64,000 nucleotides of DNA from JAWVFM01 sp963843315 (GTDB lineage: Bacteria; Actinomycetota; Thermoleophilia; Solirubrobacterales; 70-9), in the NCBI GenBank assembly GCA_963843315.1, contig CAWJJU010000001.1:62001-126000 (forward strand), given 5' to 3'. The position numbers and the translations under genes are program-made. Positions 51,940-59,935 of the stretch are shown piece after piece; position 1 is the stretch's first letter; the number at the start of each line of letters is the position of its first letter. Below the pieces are notes generated by a model that had not been told where the DNA came from, did no database searches, and worked only from the letters and a program-made list of their open reading frames with translations.

Positions 51940-52413
51940 ATGCCCACCCGCGTGCTCTTCGTGTGTCTGGGGAACATCTGCCGCTCGCCCACGGCGGAGG
52001 CCACCATGCGCAGCCTGGCCGCCGGCGCCGGCCTCGAGGGCGAAATCGAGGTCGACAGCGCGGGCACGGGGAACTGGCACCTCGGCGAGCCGCCCGACAG
52101 TCGCGCCACCGAGGCCGGCGCCCGGCGCGGGATCGAGCTGACCGGCGCCGCCCGGCTCGTCGACGAGGCCGACTTCGGCGCCCACGACCTGCTCGTCGCC
52201 ATGGACCGCGAGAACATGCGCGAACTGCTCGCCATGGCGCCCGAGGCACAGGCTCGCGAGAAGGTGCGGTTGCTCCGAACCGCCGGCGGCGAGGAGATCG
52301 AGGTGCCCGACCCCTACTACGGCGGGCCCGACGGGTTCGACGAGGTGCTCGACGTCGTCGACGAGGGCTGCCGGGCGCTCCTGGCCGAGCTCTCGGGAGC
52401 GCCGGCGGCTTGA
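51940..52413 (+). CDS. Low-molecular-weight protein-tyrosine phosphatase
   Basis: 157 residues. Active-site P-loop VLFVCLGNICRSPTAEATMR (CX5R), DSAGTGNWHLGEPPDSRATE, and the catalytic Asp in VPDPYYGGPDGFDEVL. Dephosphorylates tyrosine on proteins; in actinobacteria often secreted or involved in cell-envelope signalling. Its stop overlaps the TTG start of the following kinase gene. Confidence 0.93.
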   Translation: MPTRVLFVCLGNICRSPTAEATMRSLAAGAGLEGEIEVDSAGTGNWHLGEPPDSRATEAGARRGIELTGAARLVDEADFGAHDLLVAMDRENMRELLAMAPEAQAREKVRLLRTAGGEEIEVPDPYYGGPDGFDEVLDVVDEGCRALLAELSGAPAA

Positions 52414-53291
52414 GCGGCGCCGGCGCCGGGCTTCTTGCCCAGGTCGCCGCGGCTCTGGGCGAGAGCGTCGCCGGTGCGCGCCCGCTGGCCGGGGGCGACA
52501 TCAACGACGCCTGGCGGCTCGAGCTCGGCTCGGGCGCCGTGGCCTTCGTGAAGTCGCGGCCAGGCGCCTCGCCCGCCGACTTCGAGGCCGAGGCCGCCGG
52601 CCTTCGGTGGCTGGCCGACGCCGGTGGCGCACCGGTCCCCGCCGTGCTCGGGGTCGGTTCGGAGGAGCCGTGGCTGGCCCTGGAGTGGCTAGAGCCGGGG
52701 CGCGCTGCCGCCGCCGACGAGGAGCTCGGGCGCGGCCTCGCCGCGATCCACCTCGCCGGGGCACCGGCTCACGGCGCGCTGCCGCCGTCCGCGCCGGACT
52801 CGCTGCTTCGGATCGGCTCGGTCGAGCTCGAGCTCGGTCCCGCGCCGAGCTGGACGGAGCTCTACGGCGGCGCCCTGCTGCTCCCACTCGCACGGCGCGC
52901 GGCCGATGCCGGCCGGCTGCCCAGCGGCGACGCGCTGGCGGTGGAGGAGCTCGTCTCGCGGCTCGACGGCCTCTGCGGCCCGGAGGAGCCGGCGGCGCGG
53001 CTGCACGGCGACCTGTGGTCGGGGAACGTGCACGCCGCCCACGACGGTCGCGCCTGGCTCATCGACCCCGCCGCCTACGGCGGTCACCGGGAGATCGACC
53101 TGGCGATGCTGCGCCTGTTCGGCAGCCCCTCGCCCACCCTGCTCGCCGCCTACGAGGAGGCGCATCCGCTCGCCCCCGGGCACTCCGAGCGCGTCGAGCT
53201 GCACCAGTTGCTGCCCCTGCTTGTGCACGCGGTGCTGTTCGGCGGCGGCTACGGCGCCGCGGCGGGGCGCGCAGCGCGTCGCTACCTGTGA
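52410..53291 (+). CDS. Fructosamine kinase-family protein
   Basis: 293 residues with the aminoglycoside-phosphotransferase-like kinase fold: PLAGGDINDAWRLELGSG and VAFVKSRPG (ATP-binding lysine), LALEWLEPG hinge, and the catalytic/metal loop AARLHGDLWSGNVHAAHDGR followed by LIDPAAYGGHREIDLAMLRL. Matches bacterial fructosamine-3-kinase-like proteins that repair glycated proteins or free fructosamines. TTG start overlapping the phosphatase stop (TTGA): coupled phosphatase-deglycation kinase pair, as in other bacteria. Confidence 0.9.
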   Translation: MSGAGAGLLAQVAAALGESVAGARPLAGGDINDAWRLELGSGAVAFVKSRPGASPADFEAEAAGLRWLADAGGAPVPAVLGVGSEEPWLALEWLEPGRAAAADEELGRGLAAIHLAGAPAHGALPPSAPDSLLRIGSVELELGPAPSWTELYGGALLLPLARRAADAGRLPSGDALAVEELVSRLDGLCGPEEPAARLHGDLWSGNVHAAHDGRAWLIDPAAYGGHREIDLAMLRLFGSPSPTLLAAYEEAHPLAPGHSERVELHQLLPLLVHAVLFGGGYGAAAGRAARRYL

Positions 53292-53424
53292 GCCGCGCCT
53301 AGCCCGGCGTGGAGGGCCCCCCGGACGCCCAAACGCGCCACGCCGCCGGCTTCGAGCGAAATTACTGCGCGTTTTGCGGAATTGCGCCTTGCGGCCCCCA
53401 CGGCCGTGTTCTAGGTTGCTCCCT

Positions 53425-53550
53425 GCGACCGGGAGAGAGCAGGAGCCGCCGCAGCCAGGCGGAGACCACTCTCGAAGGCGACGAGAAGATCTTGACCGCG
53501 CGCAGGCTACGCGGGGCGCAGGAGAGAATCGTCGCCACCGGTCGCTTTTT
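53425..53550 (+). ncRNA. Candidate structured small RNA with intrinsic terminator
   Basis: 126 nt closed by GCGACCGG (53425-53432) pairing with CCGGTCGC (53538-53545), followed by T5. Inside, GGCGACGA (53477-53484) pairs perfectly with TCGTCGCC (53529-53536), CCGCC pairs with GGCGG, and GAGAG with CTCTC, giving a three-way junction. A TTGCGG...TAGGTT promoter-like pair lies just upstream. It fills the gap between the convergent kinase and DUF4389 genes. It does not match the 6S, SRP, tmRNA or RNase P cores; some resemblance to a glycine aptamer breaks down at the CCGAAGG core. It could instead be an elaborate terminator. Confidence 0.4.
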
Positions 53551-53561
53551 CGTGGCTTGAC

Positions 53562-54188
53562 TCAGGCGCCGAGGCGGAAGGGCGGGTAGCGGTCGGTCAC
53601 CAGCACGAGCGCGTAGGCGACCACCCGCAGGTGCCAGCGCATCACTCCCTCCACGAAGGCGAAGATCCCACGCGGGTACCGGCCCGTGAAGAGGATCGCG
53701 AACCAGGCGCCGATCACCGCGAAGACGACGCCGACGTCGAGGAAGAAGAGGACGATGTAGTGCGGCAACGCCATCAGCCACTTCACCAGCGGCAGCCAGC
53801 GGTCGAGGCCGTGTTCGACGTCGGGGTAGCCGAGATCGAGGTGGACCGACTGCTCCTCGTCCGTCGCGGGGTAACGGTCGTCCATCAGCAGCAGGTAGAC
53901 GCCGACGCGGCTCGCGAACCGCAGGATCTGCACGTTCCAGTCGAACCACCACCGCGGGTACTTCTGGCGAAACAGGATCATCAGGCCCGGAGGCACGGCA
54001 AGCAGGCCCACCCCGCCGATCGCCACGTTCCCCGCGCTGCCCCCGCTTCCCCAGTGAAAGCCGAAGCCGGCGATCGAGGCGAGGACGATCGCGATGGGGA
54101 TGACCGTGAAGATGCGAAACGCGCTGGTGGCGCGGTCGAGGTCGCGGTCGGGATAGTCGACCGAGAATGTGGCGGGATAGGGCTCCAC
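53562..54188 (-). CDS. DUF4389 membrane protein
   Basis: 208 residues. Four membrane segments: AFRIFTVIPIAIVLASIAGF, VAIGGVGLLAVPPGLMILF, WLMALPHYIVLFFLDVGVVF and AVIGAWFAILFTGRYPRG. The repeated YPRWWFDWNVQILRF and PRGIFAFVEGVMRWHLRV blocks are DUF4389 signatures. Function unknown; such proteins are widespread in actinobacteria. GTG start, 8 bp after the CoA-binding protein stop. Confidence 0.88.
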   Translation of the reverse strand: MEPYPATFSVDYPDRDLDRATSAFRIFTVIPIAIVLASIAGFGFHWGSGGSAGNVAIGGVGLLAVPPGLMILFRQKYPRWWFDWNVQILRFASRVGVYLLLMDDRYPATDEEQSVHLDLGYPDVEHGLDRWLPLVKWLMALPHYIVLFFLDVGVVFAVIGAWFAILFTGRYPRGIFAFVEGVMRWHLRVVAYALVLVTDRYPPFRLGA

Positions 54189-54196
54189 GGGCAGAC

Positions 54197-54670
54197 TCAG
54201 ACCTTACGCGGGACGTTCCCCGAAAGCGTGAGGACGAGGCGCATCGCCTTGTGGCCGGCGTCCGCGGTCGGGCCGAACATGCACGGGCAGCCGCCGTCGA
54301 TGACCTTGATGCCGTGCTCGCGCCCGTACTCGGCGGCGGCCTCGGAGACGCTCCCGGCACCGGGACCGCGATGCATCCAGACGTGCGCGATGCCGAGGTC
54401 GGCGCATTCGCGCATGGTGTCCTCGGCGATCTCGGGGCGGGTCGAGATGACGACGCCGTCGACGCCGTCCGGAATCGACGCCAGGTCGCTGTAGCAGCGG
54501 TCTCCCTCGACCTCTTCGGCGTTGGGGTTCACCGCGAACACCTCGTAGCCGCGCTCGCGAAGGCGCTTGTAGACGGTGTTGCCGGCGTGGACCTTGGGCT
54601 CGCGCGACACGCCGGTGACGGCGACGCGCTTGCCCTCGAGGAACTCGGCAGCGGCGTCCTTGATCTTCAT
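54197..54670 (-). CDS. CoA-binding (YccU-like) domain protein
   Basis: 157 residues, Rossmann-like CoA-binding domain: RVAVTGVSREPKVHAGNTVY, RLRERGYEVFAVNPNAEEVE, VDGVVISTRPEIAEDTMREC and IAHVWMHRGPGAGSVSEAA. Related to the N-terminal domain of succinyl-CoA synthetase α and ADP-forming acyl-CoA synthetases. The lone domain has no assigned reaction. Start at ATG 54670; an in-frame start at 54706 adds 12 residues. Confidence 0.86.
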   Translation of the reverse strand: MKIKDAAAEFLEGKRVAVTGVSREPKVHAGNTVYKRLRERGYEVFAVNPNAEEVEGDRCYSDLASIPDGVDGVVISTRPEIAEDTMRECADLGIAHVWMHRGPGAGSVSEAAAEYGREHGIKVIDGGCPCMFGPTADAGHKAMRLVLTLSGNVPRKV

Positions 54671-54756
54671 GCCGGGAACGCTACGGCCGCACTCGGTGCC
54701 CGGCATCGGTGGGCACCCGGGTTCGTGACTGCGGCTTTCTACGCAGGGGCGCGGAA

Positions 54757-54831
<75 letters not shown>

Positions 54832-54871
54832 TGGGAGGCAGGATTGTAGATGCGGCCCTGCGAGCTTTCGT

Positions 54872-55759
54872 TCAGGCCGCGGCGGTCGCGCTCTTGGCGT
54901 TCGCGGCGATCATGTCCGCGAGCTCCTCCCACACCTGCCGCGGCAGGTCGTGGCCCATGCCCGGGATGAGCTCCAGGCGCGAGCCGGGGATCGCGGCCGC
55001 CGTCGCCCTGCCGCCCGAGACGTCGATGAGGAGGTCGCCCTCGCCGTGGACGACGAGCACGGGCATCTTCAGGCCGGCGAGCCTTGGCGTGCGATCGCCC
55101 GAGGCGATGATGGCGACGAGCTGGCGGGCGACCCCGATCGGGTTGTAGCCGCGGTCGTAGCTGGCGGCGGCCTGCGCGCGCAGCGCGTCCTCGTCGAAGT
55201 CGAACCCCTTCGAGCCGATCGCCCTGAAGGCCTCGACGATGCCGTCCACGAACTCCTCGCGGCTCTGCGCGGGCGCGCGCAGCAGCGCCGCCATCCCCTC
55301 CGGGCTCGGCTGGCCCACGGCGGGGTTGCCGGTGGTCGACATGATCGACGTCAGCGACAGCACCCGCTCCGGATGCTCGATGGCCATCGTCTGGGCGATC
55401 ATCCCGCCCATCGACGCGCCGGCGACGTGAGCGCTGTCGATGCCGAGGAAGTCCAGAAGCCCGAAGGCATCGCCGGCCATGTCGCTCAGCAGGTATCCGG
55501 CCGAGCCGGCGTCGCCGGCCATGGCCGCCTGGATGTTCGGGATCGGCGCGCCGTCCATCGAGCTCGAGCGACCGACATCGCGGTTGTCAAAGCGGATGAC
55601 GTGGAAGCCGCGATCGACGAGCATCGCGCAGAAGGCCTCGTCCCAGCCGAGCATCTGCGTCCCGAGGCCCATGACCAGCAGCAGCGCGGGATCCTCAGGC
55701 CGGCCGAAGACCTCATAGGCGACGTCGATGTCGCCGACTCGAACGCTTTCCTCGCCCAT
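54872..55759 (-). CDS. α/β-hydrolase
   Basis: 295 residues. Oxyanion/nucleophile elbow VAGASMGGMIAQTMAIEHPE (Ser in GASMGG), an acid in VHGEGDLLIDVSGG and catalytic His in LIPGMGHDLPRQVWEELADM. N-terminal LLLVMGLGTQMLGWDEAFC and VIRFDNRDVGRSSSMDG are typical of esterase/lipase-like hydrolases of the TAP or haloalkane group. Substrate unknown. Single gene between the tRNA and the coiled-coil gene. Confidence 0.88.
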   Translation of the reverse strand: MGEESVRVGDIDVAYEVFGRPEDPALLLVMGLGTQMLGWDEAFCAMLVDRGFHVIRFDNRDVGRSSSMDGAPIPNIQAAMAGDAGSAGYLLSDMAGDAFGLLDFLGIDSAHVAGASMGGMIAQTMAIEHPERVLSLTSIMSTTGNPAVGQPSPEGMAALLRAPAQSREEFVDGIVEAFRAIGSKGFDFDEDALRAQAAASYDRGYNPIGVARQLVAIIASGDRTPRLAGLKMPVLVVHGEGDLLIDVSGGRATAAAIPGSRLELIPGMGHDLPRQVWEELADMIAANAKSATAAA

Positions 55760-55774
55760 GGGCGAGGAGCTTAG

Positions 55775-56518
55775 TCAGGCAGCGGCCTGGTCGTCGACGT
55801 CGAGCACCAGCCGGTCGGGGCGCGTGTCCCTGACCCGGAGCCCGAGGTGAGAGCGGCGCTCGAGCTCGTCGAGCAGCGCGACCGGCTCGGAGAGCGTCAT
55901 GGCGAGGGTCGCCCTGCCTCCGGAGAACCGCTTGATGGAGATGTCGGCTGCGGCCCCGATCGAGCGCGCCGCGTCCTCGAATCCCACGAGCTTCGCGAAG
56001 TCCCCGAGGGGGCCGACGTCGATCTCGACGGCGCCCTCGTAGACGCCATCCGGGGTGGGCTCGCGCCTGGCTTCGGCCTGCTCTTCGGCGCCGTCGCCGC
56101 TGAGCCGCCGCACGGATTCGCGGATCGACTCCAGGAGCCCCTCCCCCGCGCTGCCCGGCGTGCGGGCCAGCTGGGCGAGCCGGTCCGAAAGCTCCGCGGC
56201 CTCGCGCAGCGCGCTCATGCGGATGCGGGTGGCCTGGCCGCGCGCCTGGCGGCGGAGGTCCTCGAGCTCGTCGGTGAGGGTCTCCAGCGCCAGCAGGCTC
56301 TGCTCGCGCCGCTGCGAGGCGTCGGCGAGCTCGGCGCGGATCGCGCGCAGCTCGTGCTCGCGCTCCACCACGCACTCGGCAAGGCGGTCGGAGACCTGCT
56401 CCAGCTCGGCGATGCGCTCGCGGCCGCCGGCGATCTCACCCGCGAGGGCCCTGATCTCCTCGGCCTGCGTGCTCGAGCGGCGCCGTTCGGCGGCGAGGGC
56501 CTCCCCCGCCTTCTCCAT
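55775..56518 (-). CDS. Coiled-coil (DivIVA-like N-terminus) protein
   Basis: 247 residues from the first ATG. Residues 1-~120 are a long coiled coil (ERIAELEQVSDRLAECVVER, LADASQRREQSLLALETL), then a β-rich domain (YEGAVEIDVGPLGDFAKLVG, GGRATLAMTLSEPVALLDEL). Upstream of the ATG the frame stays open to TAG 56593 and reads KPLFKRSLLGYRRPEVDDAM, which looks like a DivIVA/GpsB N-terminal motif, but has no ATG, GTG or TTG. The true start may be upstream and hidden by an error. Probably a cell-pole or envelope scaffold protein (inference). Confidence 0.65.
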   Translation of the reverse strand: MEKAGEALAAERRRSSTQAEEIRALAGEIAGGRERIAELEQVSDRLAECVVEREHELRAIRAELADASQRREQSLLALETLTDELEDLRRQARGQATRIRMSALREAAELSDRLAQLARTPGSAGEGLLESIRESVRRLSGDGAEEQAEARREPTPDGVYEGAVEIDVGPLGDFAKLVGFEDAARSIGAAADISIKRFSGGRATLAMTLSEPVALLDELERRSHLGLRVRDTRPDRLVLDVDDQAAA

Positions 56519-56633
56519 GGCGTCGTCGACCTCGGGGCGGCGATAGCCCAGCAGCGACCTCTTGAAGAGCGGCTTGGCGATGGGCGAAAGCTAGGCCCAC
56601 CGGCGGACGGCAACTCGCTGGCAAGATGACGCG

Positions 56634-57209
56634 GTGCCGTTCCCCGAGGAGATCGAGACGCCGCGCCTCGTCATGAGGCGCTGGCGTGAGGGGGACCTGC
56701 CGGGGATCCGCTCGGTATGGGCCGACCCGCTCGTGGCGTCCGCGCTTCGCCCCGGCGAGGAGATCGACGTCGACGAGGTCGCCCGGGCCGCGCTCGAGCG
56801 GCGGATGGCCAACTGGAGCCGCGACGGCTTCGGCCTCCTCACGCTGAGGTTGCGGGAGGGCGACGGCGAGATCATCGGCTGGTCCGGCGCGTGGAAGCAG
56901 GACCTGGCGAGGGCGTACACGGGCGACATCGAGGTGGGCTGGACGCTGCGCAGCCCGTGGTGGGGGCGGGGGCTGGCCACCGAGGCCGCGCGGGCCTCGA
57001 TGGCGGCCGCCTTCGAGCACCTGGGCCTCGAGCGGGTCATCAGCCTCATCGGCCCCGAAAACGAGGCGTCGATCGCGGTCGCCGAGCGCCTGGGGATGAC
57101 CCGCGAGGGGACCACCCCGCACAACGAGCGCCCCGGCCTGGAGCTGGCCGTCTACTCGCTGGCGAGGTCGAGCTTCGGAGCCTCGCCCCAGAGCCGCTCG
57201 AGCCGGTAG
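56634..57209 (+). CDS. GNAT-family N-acetyltransferase (RimJ-like)
   Basis: 191 residues. TPRLVMRRWREGDLPGI opening, DGEIIGWSGAWK, then the acetyl-CoA loop RSPWWGRGLATEAARASMAA (R/Q-x-x-G-x-G/A) and NEASIAVAERLGMTREG. Belongs to the RimJ/RimL type that acetylates ribosomal protein N-termini or small amines. GTG start at 56634; the last ~20 codons overlap the convergent rsfS gene, so the annotated end includes an Arg/Ser-rich non-conserved tail. Confidence 0.87.
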   Translation: MPFPEEIETPRLVMRRWREGDLPGIRSVWADPLVASALRPGEEIDVDEVARAALERRMANWSRDGFGLLTLRLREGDGEIIGWSGAWKQDLARAYTGDIEVGWTLRSPWWGRGLATEAARASMAAAFEHLGLERVISLIGPENEASIAVAERLGMTREGTTPHNERPGLELAVYSLARSSFGASPQSRSSR

Positions 57210-57568
57210 TGCTCGCGCAGCTCCCCGACGAAGACGTGCAGAACGCAGTCCAGGTAGTCGACGAGGATCCAGCGAGCCTCGCGCTCGCCCTCGACCGACG
57301 ACGGCAGCAGGCCGCTCTCGCGCTTCAGCCGCACGTGGACCTCGTCGTGGATCGCCCTGGCCTGGCGTTCGTTGCGGGCGGTGCAGACGATCAGGTAGTC
57401 GGTGTAGCCCACCAGCCCGCGGACGTCGAGCGCCACAAGGTCGGTGCCGCCCTTCTCCGCCGCGATCGCGGCGACGCGCTCGGCGAGCGCCAGCGAGGCG
57501 TCGGCGTCGTCGCGGCGGCGCTCGGCGATCTCGGCCTCGCGCGGGCTGGCCTCCCCTGCCGGATTCAT
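57152..57568 (-). CDS. rsfS: Ribosome silencing factor RsfS
   Basis: 138 residues. GGTDLVALDVRGLVGYTDYL, IVCTARNERQARAIHDEVHV and WILVDYLDCVLHVFVGELRE are the RsfS (Iojap) core; binds uL14 and blocks subunit joining in starvation. An extra ~30-residue N-terminal helix precedes. Overlaps nadD by 4 bp, the usual nadD-rsfS pairing. Confidence 0.95.
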   Translation of the reverse strand: MNPAGEASPREAEIAERRRDDADASLALAERVAAIAAEKGGTDLVALDVRGLVGYTDYLIVCTARNERQARAIHDEVHVRLKRESGLLPSSVEGEREARWILVDYLDCVLHVFVGELREHYRLERLWGEAPKLDLASE

Positions 57569-58161
57569 CTGTAGAGCCCCCGCGACTGGATCAGCTCGAC
57601 CACCGGGTTCGGCACCAGGTAACGCACGGGCCTGCCCTGCGCGACGCGTCTGCGGACCCGCGTCGACGACACCCCCAGCTCCGGCATCTCGACGACCTCG
57701 TGGCGCGATTCGGCGCCGAGTCGCTCGAGGGCGGCCTCGACCTCGTCGAGCGCGGAGCCGGCGCGCGCGGCGATGCCCAGCCTGGCCAGCTCGACGACCC
57801 GCTCGGGCCGCGACCAGCGCTCGAGGCTCTCGGCGACGTCGGCGCCCATCAGGAACCACAGCTCGTCGCCGGGACGCTCGGCGCTGAGCGCCTCGAGCGT
57901 GTCGGCGGTGTAGGAGGGGCCCTCGCGGTCGATCTCGGCTCGGGAGGCCGTCGCCACGGGGTCCCCCTTCGCCGCAAGCTCGGTCATCTCCATGCGGACC
58001 TCCGCCCCGGGATCGGGGTCGATCCGCTTGTGCGGCGCCTCGCGGGCGGGGACCAGCAGGACCTCGTCGAGGCCCAGTTGCCACGCGGCCTCGGATGCGA
58101 GAACGAGGTGGCCGATGTGCGGCGGGTTGAAGGCCCCGCCGAGGATCCCGACAGCAGCGAC
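57565..58161 (-). CDS. nadD: Nicotinate-nucleotide adenylyltransferase (start codon unresolved)
   Basis: About 198 residues; makes deamido-NAD. GILGGAFNPPHIGHLVLASE (GxFxPxHxGH nucleotidyltransferase motif), LLVPAREAPHKRIDPDPGAE, LWFLMGADVAESLERWSRPE and VSSTRVRRRVAQGRPVRYLV are intact. No ATG, GTG or TTG exists between the proA stop and GILGG; the frame there reads AVAAVGILGG. Coordinates start at the GTC codon (58161) where an initiating Met or Val would be expected. A sequence error or a rare start is implied. Confidence 0.9.
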   Translation of the reverse strand, partial: VAAVGILGGAFNPPHIGHLVLASEAAWQLGLDEVLLVPAREAPHKRIDPDPGAEVRMEMTELAAKGDPVATASRAEIDREGPSYTADTLEALSAERPGDELWFLMGADVAESLERWSRPERVVELARLGIAARAGSALDEVEAALERLGAESRHEVVEMPELGVSSTRVRRRVAQGRPVRYLVPNPVVELIQSRGLYR

Positions 58162-58168
58162 GGCGCCT

Positions 58169-59437
58169 CTACCCCCGGACCTGCCCGTCGCCGTGGACGA
58201 CGTACTTGGAGGTGGTGAGCTCGCGCAGGCCGATGGGGCCGCGCGCGTGGAGCTTCTGGGTCGAGTTGCCGATCTCGGCGCCCATGCCGAACTCGAAGCC
58301 ATCGGTGAACCGTGTGGAGGCGTTGACGTAGACGCACGCGGCGTCGACGCCTTGGGTGAATTCGTCGCCGGCCTCGGTGGACGAGGTCACGATGGCCTCC
58401 GAGTGTCCGCTGCCGTGGGCGTTGACGTGCTCGATCGCCTCCTCCAGGGAGTCGACGACGCCAACCGCCATTTTCAGGTCGAGGTACTCGGTGTCCCAGT
58501 CCGCCGCCGTGGCCTCGCCGATCTCCGCCGGGCCCGCCGCCGCGCGGGCGCGCTCGTCGCCGACCAGCTCGACGCCGGCCTCGCGCAGCTCGGCAAGCGC
58601 GGCGGGTAGGAACTCGGCGGCGACCTCGGAGTTGACGAGGAGGGTCTCGGCCGCGTTGCACACGCTGGGCTTGTCGACCTTGGCGTTGACGGCGATCGCG
58701 CGCGCCATGTCGAGGTCGGCGTCGCGGTGCACGTAGACGTGGCAGTTGCCGGAGGCGGCGTAGAGCACGGGGACCGTGGCGACCTCCTTCAGCGCGTCCT
58801 TCAGCCCGTCGCCGCCACGGGGGATGATCAGGTCGATCTGGCCCTCGGCGCTCGCAAGCTCGGCGAGCTCGGATCGCTCGCCCCCGGATAGGAGCTCGAC
58901 CGAGCCCTCCGGCAGGCCGGCGGCGATCACGGCCTCGCGGGCGAGGGCCGCCAGGGCGGCGTTGGAGCTCGCCGCGTAGCTGGAGCCGCGCAGGACGATG
59001 GCGTTGCCGCTCTTGACCGTGAGGGCGGCGCAATCGATCGTGACGTTCGGGCGCGCCTCGTAGACCACGGCGATCACACCGAGCGGGACCCGGACCTTGC
59101 GCAGGTCGAGGCCCGACGCCAGCGTGCGGCGATCGATCTCCTCGCCGACGGGGTCCGAGAGCTCGGCGATGGCCCTCACGCCGGCGGCCATCTGGGCCAC
59201 GCGGTCCTCGTCTAGCGCGAGGCGGTCGCGCAGGGCCGGGGTCAGCCCGGCGGCGCGCTCACTCGCGAGGTCCGCGGCGTTGGCCTCGAGGACCTCGGCG
59301 GCGCGCTCGTCGAGCAGGGCGGCAAGCCGGCGCAGGGCGTCGTCGCGCGCGGCGGTGGGCGCGCTGGCCAGGCCGCGGGCGGCCTGTTTGGCGCGCGCGA
59401 GCGCCTCGGCTGGAGTGGTGTGGGTAGCGATCGCCAC
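58169..59437 (-). CDS. proA: γ-glutamyl phosphate reductase
   Basis: 422 residues; second step of proline synthesis. PLGVIAVVYEARPNVTIDCA, LTVKSGNAIVLRGSSYAASS, DLIIPRGGDGLKDALKEV, catalytic Cys in KVDKPSVCNAAETLLVN, and the C-terminal EFGMGAEIGNSTQKLHARGP. GTG start at 59437, 24 bp from the divergent thioesterase gene. Co-directional with nadD (7-bp gap). In the usual cluster proA follows proB directly; here the thioesterase lies between. Confidence 0.95.
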   Translation of the reverse strand: MAIATHTTPAEALARAKQAARGLASAPTAARDDALRRLAALLDERAAEVLEANAADLASERAAGLTPALRDRLALDEDRVAQMAAGVRAIAELSDPVGEEIDRRTLASGLDLRKVRVPLGVIAVVYEARPNVTIDCAALTVKSGNAIVLRGSSYAASSNAALAALAREAVIAAGLPEGSVELLSGGERSELAELASAEGQIDLIIPRGGDGLKDALKEVATVPVLYAASGNCHVYVHRDADLDMARAIAVNAKVDKPSVCNAAETLLVNSEVAAEFLPAALAELREAGVELVGDERARAAAGPAEIGEATAADWDTEYLDLKMAVGVVDSLEEAIEHVNAHGSGHSEAIVTSSTEAGDEFTQGVDAACVYVNASTRFTDGFEFGMGAEIGNSTQKLHARGPIGLRELTTSKYVVHGDGQVRG

Positions 59438-59461
59438 TGCCCCCAAGGGTAGCCTGCGCGC

Positions 59462-59874
59462 ATGGCCGAACCAAAGCCCGACGGCGCCGCGCTGGCCAGG
59501 GCGTGGATCGAAAGCTCGGCCTTCGTCGCCCATCTCGGGATCGAGCTGGAGTCGATGGAGCCGGATGCGGCGCGCCTGCGCCTGCCCTACTCGCGGGCGC
59601 TGCCGACGATGGGCGAGGTCGTCCATGGCGGCGCCATCAGCTCGCTGATCGACACGGCGGCGGCCGCGGCGGCATGGTCGGGCGCCGAGGTGCCGGAGAA
59701 GATCAGGGCCTCGACGGTGGGGATGACCGTGCAGTTCCTGGCGCCCGCAAAGGCAGCGGACCTGTGGCAGAGGCGAGAGTGCTGCGGCGCGGTGGGGTGA
59801 CCGTGATCGCGGTCGATGTTCGAAGCGATGAGAGTGAGGCTGTCGCCACCGCCCTCGTCACCTACCGCCTCTAA
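59462..59874 (+). CDS. PaaI-like hot-dog thioesterase (one-base deletion)
   Basis: Predicted ~137 residues. VAHLGIELESMEPDAARLRL, the active-site motif MGEVVHGGAISSLIDTAAAA (HGG), then ASTVGMTVQFLAPAKA and, in another frame, VAEARVLRRGGVTVIAVDVR, ALVTYRL. Near 59763-59766 one G is missing (GACCTGTGGCAG for an expected GACCTGGTGGCAG), which would otherwise stop the frame at 59800. Hydrolyses acyl- or aryl-CoA thioesters in family members. Wedged between proB and proA on the opposite strand. Confidence 0.82.
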
Positions 59875-59880
59875 CCGATC

Positions 59881-59922
59881 AACGTCCCTGACTGATGGCT
59901 ATACGGGGTAGTGAGGGACGTT
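59881..59922. terminator. Palindrome between thioesterase and proB, possible bidirectional terminator
   Basis: AACGTCCCT at 59881 pairs with AGGGACGTT ending at 59922; after one mismatch three more pairs (ACT/AGT) continue towards a loop containing CTATAC. The two flanking genes converge on it, fitting a shared terminator, but there is no clear T run. The loop is reminiscent of the CATAC-loop hairpins. Confidence 0.45.
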
Positions 59923-59935
59923 CATAGGGTTGGGG

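Noticed and set aside
53425..53550. Glycine riboswitch
   Set aside because: GGGAGAGAG at the 5' side looked promising, but the conserved CCGAAGG-GCAA core and the CAGG-AAAAGGAC part are not in the right places, and the downstream gene is on the other strand.
53309..53560. 83-codon open frame MEGPPDAQTRH... with a CxxC
   Set aside because: Arg-rich, no ribosome site, and it runs straight through the structured RNA candidate and its T5; better explained as chance.
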